64,000 nucleotides of DNA from Undibacterium paludis (GCF_022568815.1 NZ_JAKZHX010000011.1:1-64000); one strand, 5' to 3'. Counted from the stretch's first letter, positions 48,431 to 58,275 are shown. The notes: a model not told the origin generated them from the sequence alone. Translations and numbers: made by a program.

Positions 48431-49915
48431 TTATTTTTTCTTGCTGTCGGTTTTGTGATCGGTTTTGTCGGCTTTATCTGTTTTACCGGTTTTGTCCGCG
48501 TCCTTGGTTTCTTTGTCTGCGACTTTGGGTTCAGTGACCTTGACCGGCAGGCCCTTCAGGTGATTCAGGGCCTGGGCCAGCTGGAAGTCTTCGCTGCCAC
48601 CGTACTCCAGAGGTTTGCTCTTTTTCGCCAGGGCGATCAGACGCTGCTCTTCTTCGACTTCATCGACTTTAGGGCGTGTGACTTCTTTTTCCTTGTCATT
48701 GGTCAGATGTTTTTGCAGATCAGCTTCACGCTGACGCAAGCCATTGAAACCATCGCCGTCAGCTGTTTCTTCAACGTTCAGGTCGGGGACGATACCCTTG
48801 GCCTGGATGGAACGGCCATTCGGCGTGTAATAACGTGCCGTGGTCAGTTTGACTGCGGTATCGGCAGAAATCTGGCGTATGGTCTGTACCGAACCCTTGC
48901 CAAAACTCTGGGTGCCGATGATGGTGGCGCGTTTGTAATCCTGCAAGGCGCCTGCCACGATTTCAGAAGCAGAGGCAGAACCGGTATTGATCAGGACTAC
49001 CATGGGGACGTTCTTGACGGCTTCCGGCAGTTTTGCCAGCGGGTCGCTCAGGGTGCGGCCAGAATAATACTCGCGGCGGGCATAGAAGGTCGCCTTGGAG
49101 TCAGGCAACTGGCCGTTGGTGGACACAACCGGTACATCTTTGGGCAGGAAGGCAGCAGAGACACCAATTGCCCCAGGCAAGACACCACCCGGATCATTAC
49201 GCAGATCAAGCACCAGTCCTTTGATGGACGGGTCCTGCGCATACAGGGTCTGGATTTTCTTGGCCATGTCTTCCACGGTCGGTTCCTGGAACTGGGCTAT
49301 TCTCACCCAGGCATAGCCAGGTTCAACGATCTTGGCCTTGACACTTTGCTGCTTGATCAGCTCGCGGGTGATCGTGACGATGATGGGTTTGTCTTCGTTT
49401 TTACGGGCGATGGTCAGGGTGATCTTGGTATTGGGTTCGCCACGCATTTTTTTGACGGCTTCATCGAGCGTCAGACCCTTGACCGGTTGCGAATCGAGGC
49501 GGGTGATCAAGTCACCGGGCTTGAGACCGGCGCGGTAGGCAGGCGAGTCTTCAATCGGGGAAATGATCTTGACATAGCCGTCTTCCATGCCGACTTCTAT
49601 GCCCAGGCCGACAAACTTGCCTTGCGTCCCTTCTTTTAATTCTTTAAATGATTTCTTGTCCAGATAGGCCGAGTGCGGGTCCAGCGAAGACACCATGCCT
49701 GAAATTGCCTCGGTCAGCAATTTATTGTCTTCAACCGGCTCTACATAATCCGACTTGATCAGGCCGAAGACATCGGCCAGCTGGCGCAATTCTTCCACCG
49801 GGAGCGAATTGCCTGTCGGGGTTTTCTGGGCCACTGCAGAAAATTGCATGGAAACAGCCACGCCGGCAACCATGCCCAGGCCAATTAAACCAAAATTTTT
49901 GAATTTGCTGCTCAT
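48431..49915 (-). CDS. S41 family C-terminal processing peptidase
   Basis: 494 residues. An N-terminal helix (LIGLGMVAGVAVSMQFSAVA) is a signal anchor or signal peptide. A PDZ domain (about 95-170, GIEVGMEDGYVKIISPIEDSPAYRAGLKPGD) precedes the protease core with Ser in TGSASASEIVAGAL and Lys in GTQSFGKGSVQTIRQ. The C-terminal 60 residues are Lys-rich. It cleaves envelope proteins and often peptidoglycan hydrolases; here it is next to the envC-like gene. Confidence 0.93.
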   Translation of the reverse strand: MSSKFKNFGLIGLGMVAGVAVSMQFSAVAQKTPTGNSLPVEELRQLADVFGLIKSDYVEPVEDNKLLTEAISGMVSSLDPHSAYLDKKSFKELKEGTQGKFVGLGIEVGMEDGYVKIISPIEDSPAYRAGLKPGDLITRLDSQPVKGLTLDEAVKKMRGEPNTKITLTIARKNEDKPIIVTITRELIKQQSVKAKIVEPGYAWVRIAQFQEPTVEDMAKKIQTLYAQDPSIKGLVLDLRNDPGGVLPGAIGVSAAFLPKDVPVVSTNGQLPDSKATFYARREYYSGRTLSDPLAKLPEAVKNVPMVVLINTGSASASEIVAGALQDYKRATIIGTQSFGKGSVQTIRQISADTAVKLTTARYYTPNGRSIQAKGIVPDLNVEETADGDGFNGLRQREADLQKHLTNDKEKEVTRPKVDEVEEEQRLIALAKKSKPLEYGGSEDFQLAQALNHLKGLPVKVTEPKVADKETKDADKTGKTDKADKTDHKTDSKKK

Positions 49916-49929
49916 GATTCACCTAAAGC

Positions 49930-51279
49930 CTATTTAACTGCGATCCATTTCAAAGGATCAATTGGACGCGTCTGGTAACGTACTTCAAAGTATAAACCTG
50001 ATTCCTCATTACCGCCGCTGTTTCCCGCGCTGGCGATGACATCGCCAGCTTTTACAACATCATCCTTGTGTTTCAATACTGCCTGATTGTTACCATACAG
50101 GCTCCAGTAGCCACCACCGTGGTCTACGATAATCATATTACCGTAACCCTTCCACCACTCGGCAAAGATGACTTTGCCAGGTGCGATGGCCTTGACTTCA
50201 GCGCCCTCGCTGGCCTTGATGAACATACCTTTCCAGCTGGGCCCACCTTCGCGGTTGGTGCCAAATCTGGCCAGAACTTCACCTTTTACCGGCAAACGCA
50301 AACTGCCTTTGAGTTTGTCGAACTCACCTGCCGGCGGTGTTTCTGCCCTGGCCTGTTTTGGTGGTTCGTCATCGTCTATGGCATCCGGCCTGGTGATTTT
50401 GCCTGGCTTCTTGCCTTGTGCCTGCTGTTTCGCCCGCTCTTTCTGTGCTGCTGCAATTCTTTCCTGGCGTTGTTTTTCTTCCAGTGCTGCCTTGGCTGCA
50501 TCTGCCTTGGCCTGCTCTTCAATCAGTTTAGTCAATTGTGAGACCAGATTGGAGAGTCTTTGTTCATCTTTTTCGAGACTGTCCGCCTGTTTTTTTTGTG
50601 CGTGCAGTTTTTCTGCCAACTGACTTAATAAATTGGTACGGCGTTTCTTTTCTTTTTCCAGTGCCTGCTTATGACTTTTTTCTTCGTCAGCAATTTCGTC
50701 GAGATCAGCCTTGGCTTCTTTCGCATCATTGGTATTTTTTTCAACAGCCTGCAGGCTGACACGCAAGGCATCGATCATCTTGGCCTGGGTTTGCGATACA
50801 TAACTCATGTATTGCAGTTCGCGGTTGATGCGGTTGGGATTGTCGCCGGACAGCAGCAGCTTGATGCGCTCACTGTCACCACGTACATACTGGCGGCGCA
50901 TGAAGCTGGATAACTGGTTTTTCTGTTTTTCCACCCTTTCACTCAGGGCTTGCTGTTCCTCCGCCAATTTCTTGATTTTGGCTTCTGTCTGTTCCTGTTC
51001 TTTCTGCAAATCCCGCAGGGAACGGGTGGCTTCAGAAATCGATTGCTCCGATTCTGCCAGGGCATCGCTGGCCTGGTCCTTGGCTGTTTCAGTTTTGTTG
51101 ATATCGTTTTTTAGCTGCTTGAGCTGGTTTTGCAATTCAACCCGGTCGGCTTCAGCCTTCTTTTTTTGTGCTGCGCGCGCTGTCGTGGCGGCCAGCGAAC
51201 TGCCAGCTGTGCCCGCCATGGACAGGCACAGCAGCAAACTGCTCAGTAACTTGAATGACTTCAATTTAAATGGCATCAA
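49930..51279 (-). CDS. EnvC-like murein hydrolase activator with degenerate LytM domain
   Basis: 449 residues. Signal peptide (to about residue 30), a long coiled coil (about 35-260, QNQLKQLKNDINKTETAKDQ...; only the first piece is given), a linker, and a C-terminal M23/LytM domain. The usual zinc ligands are replaced: HxxxD is WKGMF, the last HxH Tyr in LYFEVR, and SLYAHN is SLYGNN. So it is probably not a peptidase but an activator of amidases like EnvC. Lies 14 bases before ctpA and 11 after gpmA. Confidence 0.9.
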   Translation of the reverse strand: MMPFKLKSFKLLSSLLLCLSMAGTAGSSLAATTARAAQKKKAEADRVELQNQLKQLKNDINKTETAKDQASDALAESEQSISEATRSLRDLQKEQEQTEAKIKKLAEEQQALSERVEKQKNQLSSFMRRQYVRGDSERIKLLLSGDNPNRINRELQYMSYVSQTQAKMIDALRVSLQAVEKNTNDAKEAKADLDEIADEEKSHKQALEKEKKRRTNLLSQLAEKLHAQKKQADSLEKDEQRLSNLVSQLTKLIEEQAKADAAKAALEEKQRQERIAAAQKERAKQQAQGKKPGKITRPDAIDDDEPPKQARAETPPAGEFDKLKGSLRLPVKGEVLARFGTNREGGPSWKGMFIKASEGAEVKAIAPGKVIFAEWWKGYGNMIIVDHGGGYWSLYGNNQAVLKHKDDVVKAGDVIASAGNSGGNEESGLYFEVRYQTRPIDPLKWIAVK

Positions 51280-51290
51280 ATGCTTTTTGC

Positions 51291-52037
51291 TTATTTTGCT
51301 TTGCCCTGGCTGGCAACAGCTTGCAAGGCTGCATTGATGGCATCCTGGTCGCCCAGGTAATAATGCCTGATCGGTTTCAGGTCGGCGTCAAGCTCATAGA
51401 CCAGGGGCTGACCATTCGGAATATTCAAATTAACAATATCATTATCACTGATACCGTCCAGCATCTTGATCAGGGCGCGCAAGCTGTTGCCGTGGGCTGA
51501 GATCAGGATGCGTTTGCCGGCGCGGATGGCCGGGGCTATGCTGTCATCCCAAGCTGGCATGACGCGGGCGACCGTGTCTTTCAGGCATTCGGTCAGCGGG
51601 ATCTGGCTGCGTTCCAGGCCGGCATAGCGCGGGTCATTGAATGAAGTGCGGTCATCGTTTTCATCAAGCGGCATCGGTGGCGTATCATAGCTGCGACGCC
51701 ATACCAGTACTTGCTCGTCACCGTATTTGGCGGCGGTTTCAGCCTTGTTCAATCCTTGCAGGGCGCCATAGTGGCGCTCATTGAGGCGCCAGTCATGGAT
51801 CACTGGCAACCACATTAAATCCATTTCATCAAGCGTGCCCCACAAGGTGCGTATCGCGCGCTTCAATACCGAGGTATAGGCCAGGTCAAAAGTGAAGCCT
51901 GCCTCTTTCAGGAGCTTGCCAGCCTGGGTTGCCTCAGCCACGCCTTTTGCTGTCAGATCGACATCAGTCCAGCCGGTAAAACGGTTGTCCAGGTTCCAGG
52001 TAGATTCGCCGTGGCGCATTAAAACGATTTTATACAT
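51291..52037 (-). CDS. gpmA: 2,3-bisphosphoglycerate-dependent phosphoglycerate mutase
   Basis: 248 residues. Phosphohistidine motif [21 protein letters not shown] (His near residue 10), [20 protein letters not shown], and [15 protein letters not shown] with the second His. It interconverts 3- and 2-phosphoglycerate. First gene of the gpmA-envC-ctpA-moeB series, a stable betaproteobacterial order. Confidence 0.96.
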   Translation of the reverse strand: MYKIVLMRHGESTWNLDNRFTGWTDVDLTAKGVAEATQAGKLLKEAGFTFDLAYTSVLKRAIRTLWGTLDEMDLMWLPVIHDWRLNERHYGALQGLNKAETAAKYGDEQVLVWRRSYDTPPMPLDENDDRTSFNDPRYAGLERSQIPLTECLKDTVARVMPAWDDSIAPAIRAGKRILISAHGNSLRALIKMLDGISDNDIVNLNIPNGQPLVYELDADLKPIRHYYLGDQDAINAALQAVASQGKAK

Positions 52038-52134
52038 AGTGTGCGATAGGAAATGAAATGAGGATTAGTATGCGATTGCGGCATCTATTTTATAATGACG
52101 CGCTTCTGATAACCATTTTTACTACTGGAATCCT

Positions 52135-52536
52135 GTGAAATTCATTATTGATAATATATTCTGGATAGGTATTGCCATCCTGTCCGGTGGCGCACTGCTG
52201 TTACCTGTATTGCAAAGACGTGGTGCCAAAGTATCGCATTTTCAAGCGACACAATATATGAATCAGGGTAAAACCCTGGTACTTGATGTCCGCAGCGCAG
52301 AAGAATTTGCGACGGGTCATTTACCCAATGCAAAAAATATCCCGCTGGCCGAGCTTGGCGACAGGGTAAAAGAGCTGGAAAAGTCGAAAAGCAATGTGGT
52401 GATTACTGTTTGCGCATCAGGTGTGCGCTCGTCAAGTGCCGCCGGTATTCTGAGCAAGGCTGGTTTTGCCCAGGTTTTCAGTCTTGATGGTGGCGTTGAC
52501 GCCTGGAAGTCGCAAGGCTTGCCGACAGTAAAGTAA
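52135..52536 (+). CDS. Rhodanese-domain membrane protein
   Basis: 133 residues with a GTG start and GGAA upstream. One membrane helix (IFWIGIAILSGGALLLPVLQ) precedes the rhodanese fold with active-site Cys in VCASGVRSSSAAG. A perfect TATAAT at 52091-52096, with only a weak -35, is the likely promoter. It leads the rhodanese-grxC-secB-gpsA run. Sulphur-transfer partner unknown. Confidence 0.9.
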   Translation: MKFIIDNIFWIGIAILSGGALLLPVLQRRGAKVSHFQATQYMNQGKTLVLDVRSAEEFATGHLPNAKNIPLAELGDRVKELEKSKSNVVITVCASGVRSSSAAGILSKAGFAQVFSLDGGVDAWKSQGLPTVK

Positions 52537-52550
52537 AGCAGGAGAAGTCA

Positions 52551-52817
52551 ATGAAACCCCATGTCGTCATGTATAGCACTGCCGTTTGTCCGTATTGCAC
52601 AATGGCAGAACGCCTGTTGAAGTCCAAAGGTGTTGAAGAGATAGAAAAAATTCGCGTAGACCTTGAACCCGGTGTACGCGAAGCCATGATGCAAAAAACC
52701 GGACGCCGCACCGTGCCGCAAATTTATATAGACGACACCCATGTCGGCGGCTTTGATGACCTGTCTGCCCTCGACAGGGCGGGAAAACTCGATCCTTTGC
52801 TGAATCCACTTGACTAA
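52551..52817 (+). CDS. grxC: Glutaredoxin 3
   Basis: 88 residues with the dithiol CPYC in TAVCPYCTMAERLLKSKG, the GSH-binding TVPQIYIDDTHVGGFDDL. Reduces disulfides with glutathione. Starts 14 bases after the rhodanese gene; sits upstream of secB as in many proteobacteria. Confidence 0.96.
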   Translation: MKPHVVMYSTAVCPYCTMAERLLKSKGVEEIEKIRVDLEPGVREAMMQKTGRRTVPQIYIDDTHVGGFDDLSALDRAGKLDPLLNPLD

Positions 52818-52859
52818 AAACGGGCTTTTACCGGATTTTCTACGGGTTTTGCAGGTAAA

Positions 52860-52889
52860 TTGCTGTTTTTGCAGACTACTTGCTACAAT
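52860..52889 (+). promoter_or_regulatory. Possible sigma-70 promoter for secB
   Basis: TTGCTG (52860-52865), 18-base spacer, TACAAT (52884-52889), 92 bases before the secB ATG. Confidence 0.45.
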
Positions 52890-52980
52890 AGCGCGCTGCG
52901 ATCTTGAAATGGCTGAAAACGGCCTTATCTGCCAGTCTCGCTGTTCATTATTAATCTTTTAGAATTTTAGAAAGTCTCAC

Positions 52981-53469
52981 ATGTCTGACGAAAATCTGCA
53001 GCCCGTATTCCAAATTCAACGCGTTTATCTGAAAGATTTGTCGCTTGAACAGCCTAACTCTCCAGCAATCTTCCTGGAACAGGAAGCGCCTGGTATTGAA
53101 GTGTCCGTTGACGTTGGCGCAGAAAAACTGGCCGACAGTATCTATGAGGCAACGGTTACAGTAACAGTTACAGCAAAAGTCGGCGAAAAAGTGGCTTTCC
53201 TGGTTGAAGGCAAGCAAGCCGGCATATTCGAAGCCCGCAATATCCCTGAAGATCAACTTGATCCTCTGCTCGGTATCGGCTGCCCTAACATCATCTATCC
53301 CTACCTGCGTTCCAACGTGGCGGATGCGATCACACGTGCTGGCTTCCCTCCTATTCATCTGTCGGAAATCAATTTCGAAGCTTTCTACGCGCAACGCCTG
53401 TCGATTGCAGCTGAACAGTCCAAAGTGCAAGACGGCGCCAACGCTGAAGCACCGGCAACTATTCAATAA
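52981..53469 (+). CDS. secB: Protein-export chaperone SecB
   Basis: 162 residues. [45 protein letters not shown] and [28 protein letters not shown] are SecB signatures. The tetramer keeps precursors unfolded and hands them to the SEC-C end of SecA. The window also encodes a separate SEC-C domain in the methyltransferase at 217. The repeat element copy 2 lies just downstream. Confidence 0.97.
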   Translation: MSDENLQPVFQIQRVYLKDLSLEQPNSPAIFLEQEAPGIEVSVDVGAEKLADSIYEATVTVTVTAKVGEKVAFLVEGKQAGIFEARNIPEDQLDPLLGIGCPNIIYPYLRSNVADAITRAGFPPIHLSEINFEAFYAQRLSIAAEQSKVQDGANAEAPATIQ

Positions 53470-53492
53470 GCAAAGCAAGCTCGATCCGGCAC

Positions 53493-53655
53493 AAAACCTG
53501 TTGATGATCTGTAGCGAGCGGGTGTCGGCGGGCTCAGTGGCAACAAACAGCGCAGCGCAAAAAGCAGAATGTATTCAAGTATCAAGTACATGAGCATTTT
53601 GAGCAGCGCATGAACCCCGATCACGCACGCGCTGTAAGATCGGGAACAGGTTTTC
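53493..53655. repeat. Short element with terminal inverted repeats, copy 2
   Basis: 163 bases in the secB-SH3 gap. The 18-base ends (53493-53510 and 53638-53655) are inverted repeats matching at 15 of 18 positions. Read on the plus strand it aligns with the minus strand of copy 1 (18630-18784) along most of its length, notably GCGCAAAAAGC, GAATGTA, and GTACATGAGCATTTTGAGC. It is longer by a few bases in the central loop and diverged in one half. Confidence 0.8.
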
Positions 53656-53684
53656 AGGCAGGATCAGTTTTTTGAAGGATAACC

Positions 53685-54134
53685 ATGCGAGGTCTGATGA
53701 AACCCTGGTCTTTGCTCCTGTTGTCATTGCTGTTTAGCGGTGCGGCACAGGCATTGGAATTTCGTTCCGTCGGTGCGACGCCTGTTATCATGTACGATGC
53801 ACCGTCTGCCAAGGGTGGCAAGTTGTATGTTGCGCCGCGTGGCATGCCGGTAGAAGTGGTGTTCACTTCTGGCGCATGGAGCAAGGTGCGCGACATGTCC
53901 GGTGACTTGAGCTGGGTAGAATCCAAGGACCTGATCACCCGGCGCAGCCTGGTGGTGCGGGCCGCCAATGCCAAAATCAGGGCATCGGCCGATGACGCTG
54001 CTCCCCTGGTCTTCAGTGCTGACAAAAATGTCTTGCTGGAAATGGCCGAACCTGCGGTTGCCGGTTGGGTCAAGGTCAAGCACAGGGATGGACAACTGGG
54101 TTACGTCAAGGTCAATGAAGTCTGGGGCTTGTAA
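53685..54134 (+). CDS. SH3-domain periplasmic protein
   Basis: 149 residues with a signal peptide (LLLLSLLFSGAAQALEF, cleavage near residue 24) and two bacterial SH3-like motifs (YDAPSAKGGKLYVAPRGMPVEVV and ANAKIRASADDAAPLVFSADKNVLLEMAE). AAGGAT precedes the ATG. Probably binds peptidoglycan or peptides at the envelope; a terminator follows. Confidence 0.88.
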   Translation: MRGLMKPWSLLLLSLLFSGAAQALEFRSVGATPVIMYDAPSAKGGKLYVAPRGMPVEVVFTSGAWSKVRDMSGDLSWVESKDLITRRSLVVRAANAKIRASADDAAPLVFSADKNVLLEMAEPAVAGWVKVKHRDGQLGYVKVNEVWGL

Positions 54135-54164
54135 TTCAATTAAACTGGCTAGCCAGTGCCGATT

Positions 54165-54192
54165 AAAAAAGGACAGTCTGCTGTCCTTTTTT
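54165..54192 (+). terminator. Rho-independent terminator after the SH3-protein gene
   Basis: AAAAAAGGACAG (54165-54176), loop TCTG, and CTGTCCTTTTTT (54181-54192) with a T-tract. A perfect 14-base palindrome lies just before it (54144-54157). Confidence 0.88.
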
Positions 54193-54242
54193 TATATCCT
54201 GGTGCAGTCAGCTTGGCAAATTCAGCAAATTCAGGAAAGAGC

Positions 54243-55241
54243 ATGAATATCAGTGTATTGGGTGCAGGTGCTTGGGGTACGGCCATGGCGATAGCCTTTG
54301 CAGCAAAAAATCCTGTCTTGATGTGGGGACGCAATCAGGCTGCCATGGCCGCGATGCAGTCTGCCCGGCAAAATGAGGAATACCTGCCTGGTTTTGATTT
54401 TCCTGATGGTTTGCAGGTAACGGCTGATTTTTCAGCTGCCATAGCACCCATGGCCCTGCCAGACAGTTTGCTGGTGATTGCCACCTCGGTCTCGGGTTTG
54501 CGCCCAACCCTGGAAGCCTGCCGGCCCTATCAGCCCAACAATGTCATCTGGCTGTGCAAGGGTTTTGAAGAATCCACGCAATTGCTGCCGCATCAGGTGG
54601 CTGAAGAAATTCTCGGGGACGGAGTCGCATTTGGCGCCTTGTCCGGCCCTTCCTTTGCCCAGGAAGTGGCCAAGGGCCTGCCTTGCGCCCTGACTGTTGC
54701 GTCTACATCGAGTGAACTCAGCCGCCAGGTTGTGCAAGCCCTGCATGGTAACGCCATGCGTGTGTATTCGAGCGATGATGTGGTCGGGGTCGAAGTGGGC
54801 GGCGCAGTCAAAAATATCATGGCCATTGCCACGGGTGTGGCTGATGGCCTGGGCATGGGCCTCAACGCACGTGCCGCCCTGATTACCCGAGGCCTGGCAG
54901 AAATCAGCCGGCTTGGTGTTGCTTTGGGCGGCAGGGCTGAAACCCTGATGGGGCTGACCGGTGTCGGCGACCTCATTCTCACCTGTACCGGCGATCTGTC
55001 GCGTAACCGCAAAGTCGGTCTGGCCCTGGCGCAGGGCAAGAGCCTGGCTGTCATCGTGCAGGAACTGGGTCATGTAGCCGAAGGGGTGCGCTGTGCCCAG
55101 GCGGTACGCAATCTGGCCCGGCATCTTGGTGTCAATATGCCAATTACCGATGCGGTTGCCGGTGTCCTGTTTGACGGGATTTCTTTACAGGACATGGTAG
55201 GCCGCCTGCTGTCACGTGACGCCAAACAGGAAAACCACTGA
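54243..55241 (+). CDS. gpsA: Glycerol-3-phosphate dehydrogenase [NAD(P)+]
   Basis: 332 residues from ATG 54243 with AGGAAAG upstream; the open frame from 54156 crosses the preceding terminator and is not used. NISVLGAGAWGTAMAIAFA, LCKGFEE, GPSFAQEVAKGLPCAL, VEVGGAVKNIMAIATGVADGLGMGLNARAALITRGL (in parts), and the catalytic Lys region are intact. Makes sn-glycerol 3-phosphate for phospholipids. Confidence 0.97.
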   Translation: MNISVLGAGAWGTAMAIAFAAKNPVLMWGRNQAAMAAMQSARQNEEYLPGFDFPDGLQVTADFSAAIAPMALPDSLLVIATSVSGLRPTLEACRPYQPNNVIWLCKGFEESTQLLPHQVAEEILGDGVAFGALSGPSFAQEVAKGLPCALTVASTSSELSRQVVQALHGNAMRVYSSDDVVGVEVGGAVKNIMAIATGVADGLGMGLNARAALITRGLAEISRLGVALGGRAETLMGLTGVGDLILTCTGDLSRNRKVGLALAQGKSLAVIVQELGHVAEGVRCAQAVRNLARHLGVNMPITDAVAGVLFDGISLQDMVGRLLSRDAKQENH

Positions 55242-55242
55242 T

Positions 55243-55488
55243 TCATTCATCCAGGGTCTGATAGCGACGCCGGTATTGCGGGAAACTCAGCACCCTTTGT
55301 ATAACCATGTCAGGCACGTGGTGTTTGCGCAGAAAATGCATGGCCTTGTCCAGGCCCAGCACTTCCAGGTAATGGATGCCCAGGTCTACCATGAAACGCG
55401 TCAACACATCACGCCTGCGCAGAGGCGGCTTGTGCTTGCGTTGTAGTTTGCGGCGTCGGCACCCTGCCATGATGACCACCTTCTTCAT
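55243..55488 (-). CDS. Small basic hypothetical protein
   Basis: 81 residues, strongly basic (MAGCRRRKLQRKHKPPLRRRD near the start and YRRRYQTLDE at the end), with a middle FMVDLGIHYLEVLGLDKAMHFLRKHHVP. No signal peptide, and no ribosome site as strong as its neighbours. Convergent with gpsA, one base apart. I do not recognise a named family; the even composition and length suggest a real gene. Confidence 0.55.
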   Translation of the reverse strand: MKKVVIMAGCRRRKLQRKHKPPLRRRDVLTRFMVDLGIHYLEVLGLDKAMHFLRKHHVPDMVIQRVLSFPQYRRRYQTLDE

Positions 55489-55550
55489 GTTGCTTTAATG
55501 CAGTGTAGAACGGCAACAAAAAGACGGGTCTGTTTTTGACATAGCTTAAC

Positions 55551-55576
55551 AAAAAAGACCAGGCGAACCGTGGTCT
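55551..55576 (-). terminator. Terminator after the methionine-sulfoxide reductase gene
   Basis: AGACCA (55556-55561) and TGGTCT (55571-55576) form a stem on the minus strand followed by six T residues (A-run 55551-55556). Confidence 0.75.
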
Positions 55577-55619
55577 CTGTTTGTTGTGTGTGACAAGTCC
55601 GTGCTAACTGGTATCAGAC

Positions 55620-56129
55620 TCAGCGGAAGTCGGTCACAGCTGCAAAGATGGACAGCAGGTTTTCCAGCCCTGACTGGTCTTCTGCACTGAAACGTTCCAG
55701 GCGTGGGCTATCGATGTCAAATACACCATATAACTCACCATCCTTGATCAGGGGGATGACGATCTCGGACTCTGAAGCAGAGTCACAGGCGATGTGACCA
55801 GGGAAGGCATGGACATCAGCCACCAGCACCGTGCGACGTTCTGCCGCTGCCGTGCCGCATACGCCACGCCCGAAAGGGATGCGGGTACAGGCGACCTTGC
55901 CCTGGAAGGGCCCAAGCAGTAAGTCATGGGCAAATTCTGCCGTTGGTTTGCTTGCATCCACACAAAAATAGAAGCCCGCCCAGTTCAGGTTGCTGATACT
56001 GCTATAGATGAAAGCGGAAAACTGCGCTGCATTGGTGATCAGGTTGCGCTCACCTTCCAGTATGCTGGCAAGCTGGCGGGCCAGCACAGGGTAGTCGGGT
56101 TTGTCGCTGGCATCGGGGCTGGTAAACAT
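55620..56129 (-). CDS. Free methionine-(R)-sulfoxide reductase (GAF fold)
   Basis: 169 residues from ATG 56129 with GAGAGA upstream; the longer frame to 56354 does not match the family. The three catalytic cysteines are in VACTRIPFG, GVCGTAA and HIACDSAS. NWAGFYF and SPRLERFSAEDQSGLENL complete the GAF fRMsr signature. It reduces free Met-R-sulfoxide, protecting against oxidants. Confidence 0.93.
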   Translation of the reverse strand: MFTSPDASDKPDYPVLARQLASILEGERNLITNAAQFSAFIYSSISNLNWAGFYFCVDASKPTAEFAHDLLLGPFQGKVACTRIPFGRGVCGTAAAERRTVLVADVHAFPGHIACDSASESEIVIPLIKDGELYGVFDIDSPRLERFSAEDQSGLENLLSIFAAVTDFR

Positions 56130-56387
56130 CGTTGTCTCTCTGGTCAGGATGGTGGATGTATCTGCCTTGCCAGGCTTGTGAGCCTGGGCAAGCGCAGTCT
56201 TCTTGTTTGCCGGGTTGCCACCCAAGTAGGTGGGCAGGGTGTTTCTGGTATTGCTGCCATACTTGTTGTGGCCACCCCGCTTATGCAACGGGGTTTGCGA
56301 GGGCTCAACACGGAACTGCATGCGTTGTCGTGTTGCTAATGCCTTGTTTGCCATGTCAGATTCCGGGGAAGCCTGATCTTAAGTCAA

Positions 56388-57725
56388 TCACAAGACATAG
56401 CGTGACAGGTCTTCATTGATGGAAACGGCTTCCAGGCGCTCGTTGACATAGGCGGCATCAATGACGATGGTCTGGCCGGTTTTTTGATGGGCGTCAAAGG
56501 AAATTTCTTCCAGCAGTTTTTCCATCACCGTGTACAGGCGACGCGCACCGATGTTTTCCGTGGTTTCATTGACGGAGTAAGCAATGCCGGCCAGACGTTC
56601 AACCCCTTCAGGTGTGAATTCTATCTGCACATCTTCTGTCGCCAGCAAGGCCTGATATTGCCGTGTCAGACAGGCATCAGTACTGGTCAGTATGCGTTCA
56701 AAATCGGCAATCGACAGCGACTCCAGCTCTACCCGTATGGGGAAGCGGCCTTGCAGTTCTGGTATCAGGTCCGATGGTTTGGCCAGGTGGAAAGCGCCGG
56801 AAGCAATGAACAGGATGTGGTCAGTCTTGATCATGCCGTACTTGGTATTGACCGTCGTACCTTCTACCAGCGGCAGCAGATCACGTTGTACACCGGCGCG
56901 TGAGACTTCGGCGCCACCTGTCTCTGAGCGCGAGGCAATCTTGTCAATTTCGTCAAGGAAGACGATACCATTCTGTTCTACGTTGCGAATCGCATCCTGC
57001 TTCAGTTCTTCTTCATTGACCAGTTTGCCTGCTTCTTCTTCGATCAACAGCTTCATGGCTTCCTTGATCTTGAGTTTGCGTGCCTTCTTGCGACCATTGC
57101 CCATGCCTGAGAACATGGTCTTGATCTGTTCAGTCATCTCCTCCATGCCGGGTGGCGCCATGATTTCCATATGGGTCACGCCTTCGGCAACTTCAATTTC
57201 TATTTCCTTGTCATCGAGCGCACCTTCGCGCAGACGCTTGCGGAATGTCTGACGAGTAGTGTTGTCATTCGGTGCTGTTTCAGTTTCGTGCGGTTGGAAA
57301 CCAAAATCACGCGCCGGCGGCAGCAGGATATCGAGTACCCGGTCTTCAGCCGCATCTTCGGCGCGGGCACGCACCTTGCGGGTTGCGGTTTCGCGGGTTT
57401 GCTTGATTCCGATATCCACCAGGTCACGGATGATGGTGTCGACATCACGGCCGACATAGCCGACTTCAGTGAACTTGGTCGCCTCTATCTTGATGAAGGG
57501 GGCATCGGCCAGCTTGGCCAGGCGGCGGGCGATTTCGGTCTTGCCTACACCGGTCGGGCCTATCATCAGGATGTTCTTGGGTGTGATTTCATGGCGCAGC
57601 GGTTCCTGCACCTGCTGACGGCGCCAGCGGTTGCGCAGGGCGATGGCGACGGCACGCTTGGCCCTGGCTTGGCCCACCACATGTTTATCCAGTTCCGAAA
57701 CGATTTCTTGTGGGGTCATGTTCAT
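56388..57725 (-). CDS. hslU: ATP-dependent HslUV protease ATPase subunit
   Basis: 445 residues. Walker [40 protein letters not shown] pore region, Walker [13 protein letters not shown], sensor and C-terminal DLSRYVL that opens HslV. The I-domain includes the charged ERAGGE-like segment. Unfolds substrates for HslV. Fourteen bases after hslV. Confidence 0.97.
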   Translation of the reverse strand: MNMTPQEIVSELDKHVVGQARAKRAVAIALRNRWRRQQVQEPLRHEITPKNILMIGPTGVGKTEIARRLAKLADAPFIKIEATKFTEVGYVGRDVDTIIRDLVDIGIKQTRETATRKVRARAEDAAEDRVLDILLPPARDFGFQPHETETAPNDNTTRQTFRKRLREGALDDKEIEIEVAEGVTHMEIMAPPGMEEMTEQIKTMFSGMGNGRKKARKLKIKEAMKLLIEEEAGKLVNEEELKQDAIRNVEQNGIVFLDEIDKIASRSETGGAEVSRAGVQRDLLPLVEGTTVNTKYGMIKTDHILFIASGAFHLAKPSDLIPELQGRFPIRVELESLSIADFERILTSTDACLTRQYQALLATEDVQIEFTPEGVERLAGIAYSVNETTENIGARRLYTVMEKLLEEISFDAHQKTGQTIVIDAAYVNERLEAVSINEDLSRYVL

Positions 57726-57738
57726 TGCTTATTCCAAT

Positions 57739-58275
57739 TCATTCCAGGGTTTCTATGGTGTGCGACAAGTTGGTATAAATACACAACTCGCCAGCTATTG
57801 TCAGCGACTTTTTGACAATATCAACCGGTGAGAGATCCGTATTTTCAAACAGGGCGATAGCGGCAGACTGGGCATAAGTACCCCCAGAGCCTATCGCGCC
57901 TATGCCCTGGTTGGGTTCGAGTACGTCACCATTGCCGGTAATGACCAGGGTAGTTTCTTTATCCGCCACCAGCAACATCGCTTCCAGGCGGCGCAACATG
58001 CGGTCAGTGCGCCAGTCCTTGGCCAGTTCAACCGATGCACGCATCAGGTGTCCCTGGTGTTTTTCCAGCTTGGCTTCAAAACGTTCGATCAGGGTGAACG
58101 CATCGGCCGTACCGCCGGCAAAACCTGCCAGCACCTTGTTGTGATACAGCTTGCGCACCTTGCGGGCAGTTCCCTTCATGACGATGTTACCCAGCGTAAC
58201 CTGGCCATCGCCGCCCAGGGCAACCTGGTTGCCGCGTCGCACCGTCAATATTGTGGTGCCGTGAAATTGTTCCAT
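57739..58275 (-). CDS. hslV: ATP-dependent HslUV protease proteolytic subunit
   Basis: 178 residues from ATG 58275 with AGAGG upstream. After Met (and Glu-Gln) the mature threonine nucleophile is in [38 protein letters not shown] loop and [14 protein letters not shown] follow. A sigma-32 promoter lies 90 bases upstream. Forms the HslVU complex. Confidence 0.97.
   Translation of the reverse strand: MEQFHGTTILTVRRGNQVALGGDGQVTLGNIVMKGTARKVRKLYHNKVLAGFAGGTADAFTLIERFEAKLEKHQGHLMRASVELAKDWRTDRMLRRLEAMLLVADKETTLVITGNGDVLEPNQGIGAIGSGGTYAQSAAIALFENTDLSPVDIVKKSLTIAGELCIYTNLSHTIETLE

Noticed and set aside
48455..49639. Long plus-strand frame opposite ctpA (394 codons)
   Set aside because: It is antisense to a clear protease gene, lacks any recognisable domain and is a codon-usage shadow.
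54144..54157. Perfect 14-base palindrome ACTGGCTAGCCAGT
   Set aside because: It is only 10 bases after a stop codon and just before a terminator; no clear operator context, may be chance.
56130..56354. Extension of the methionine-sulfoxide reductase upstream of ATG 56129
   Set aside because: Low-complexity basic residues unlike the family; the GAF protein is complete without it.
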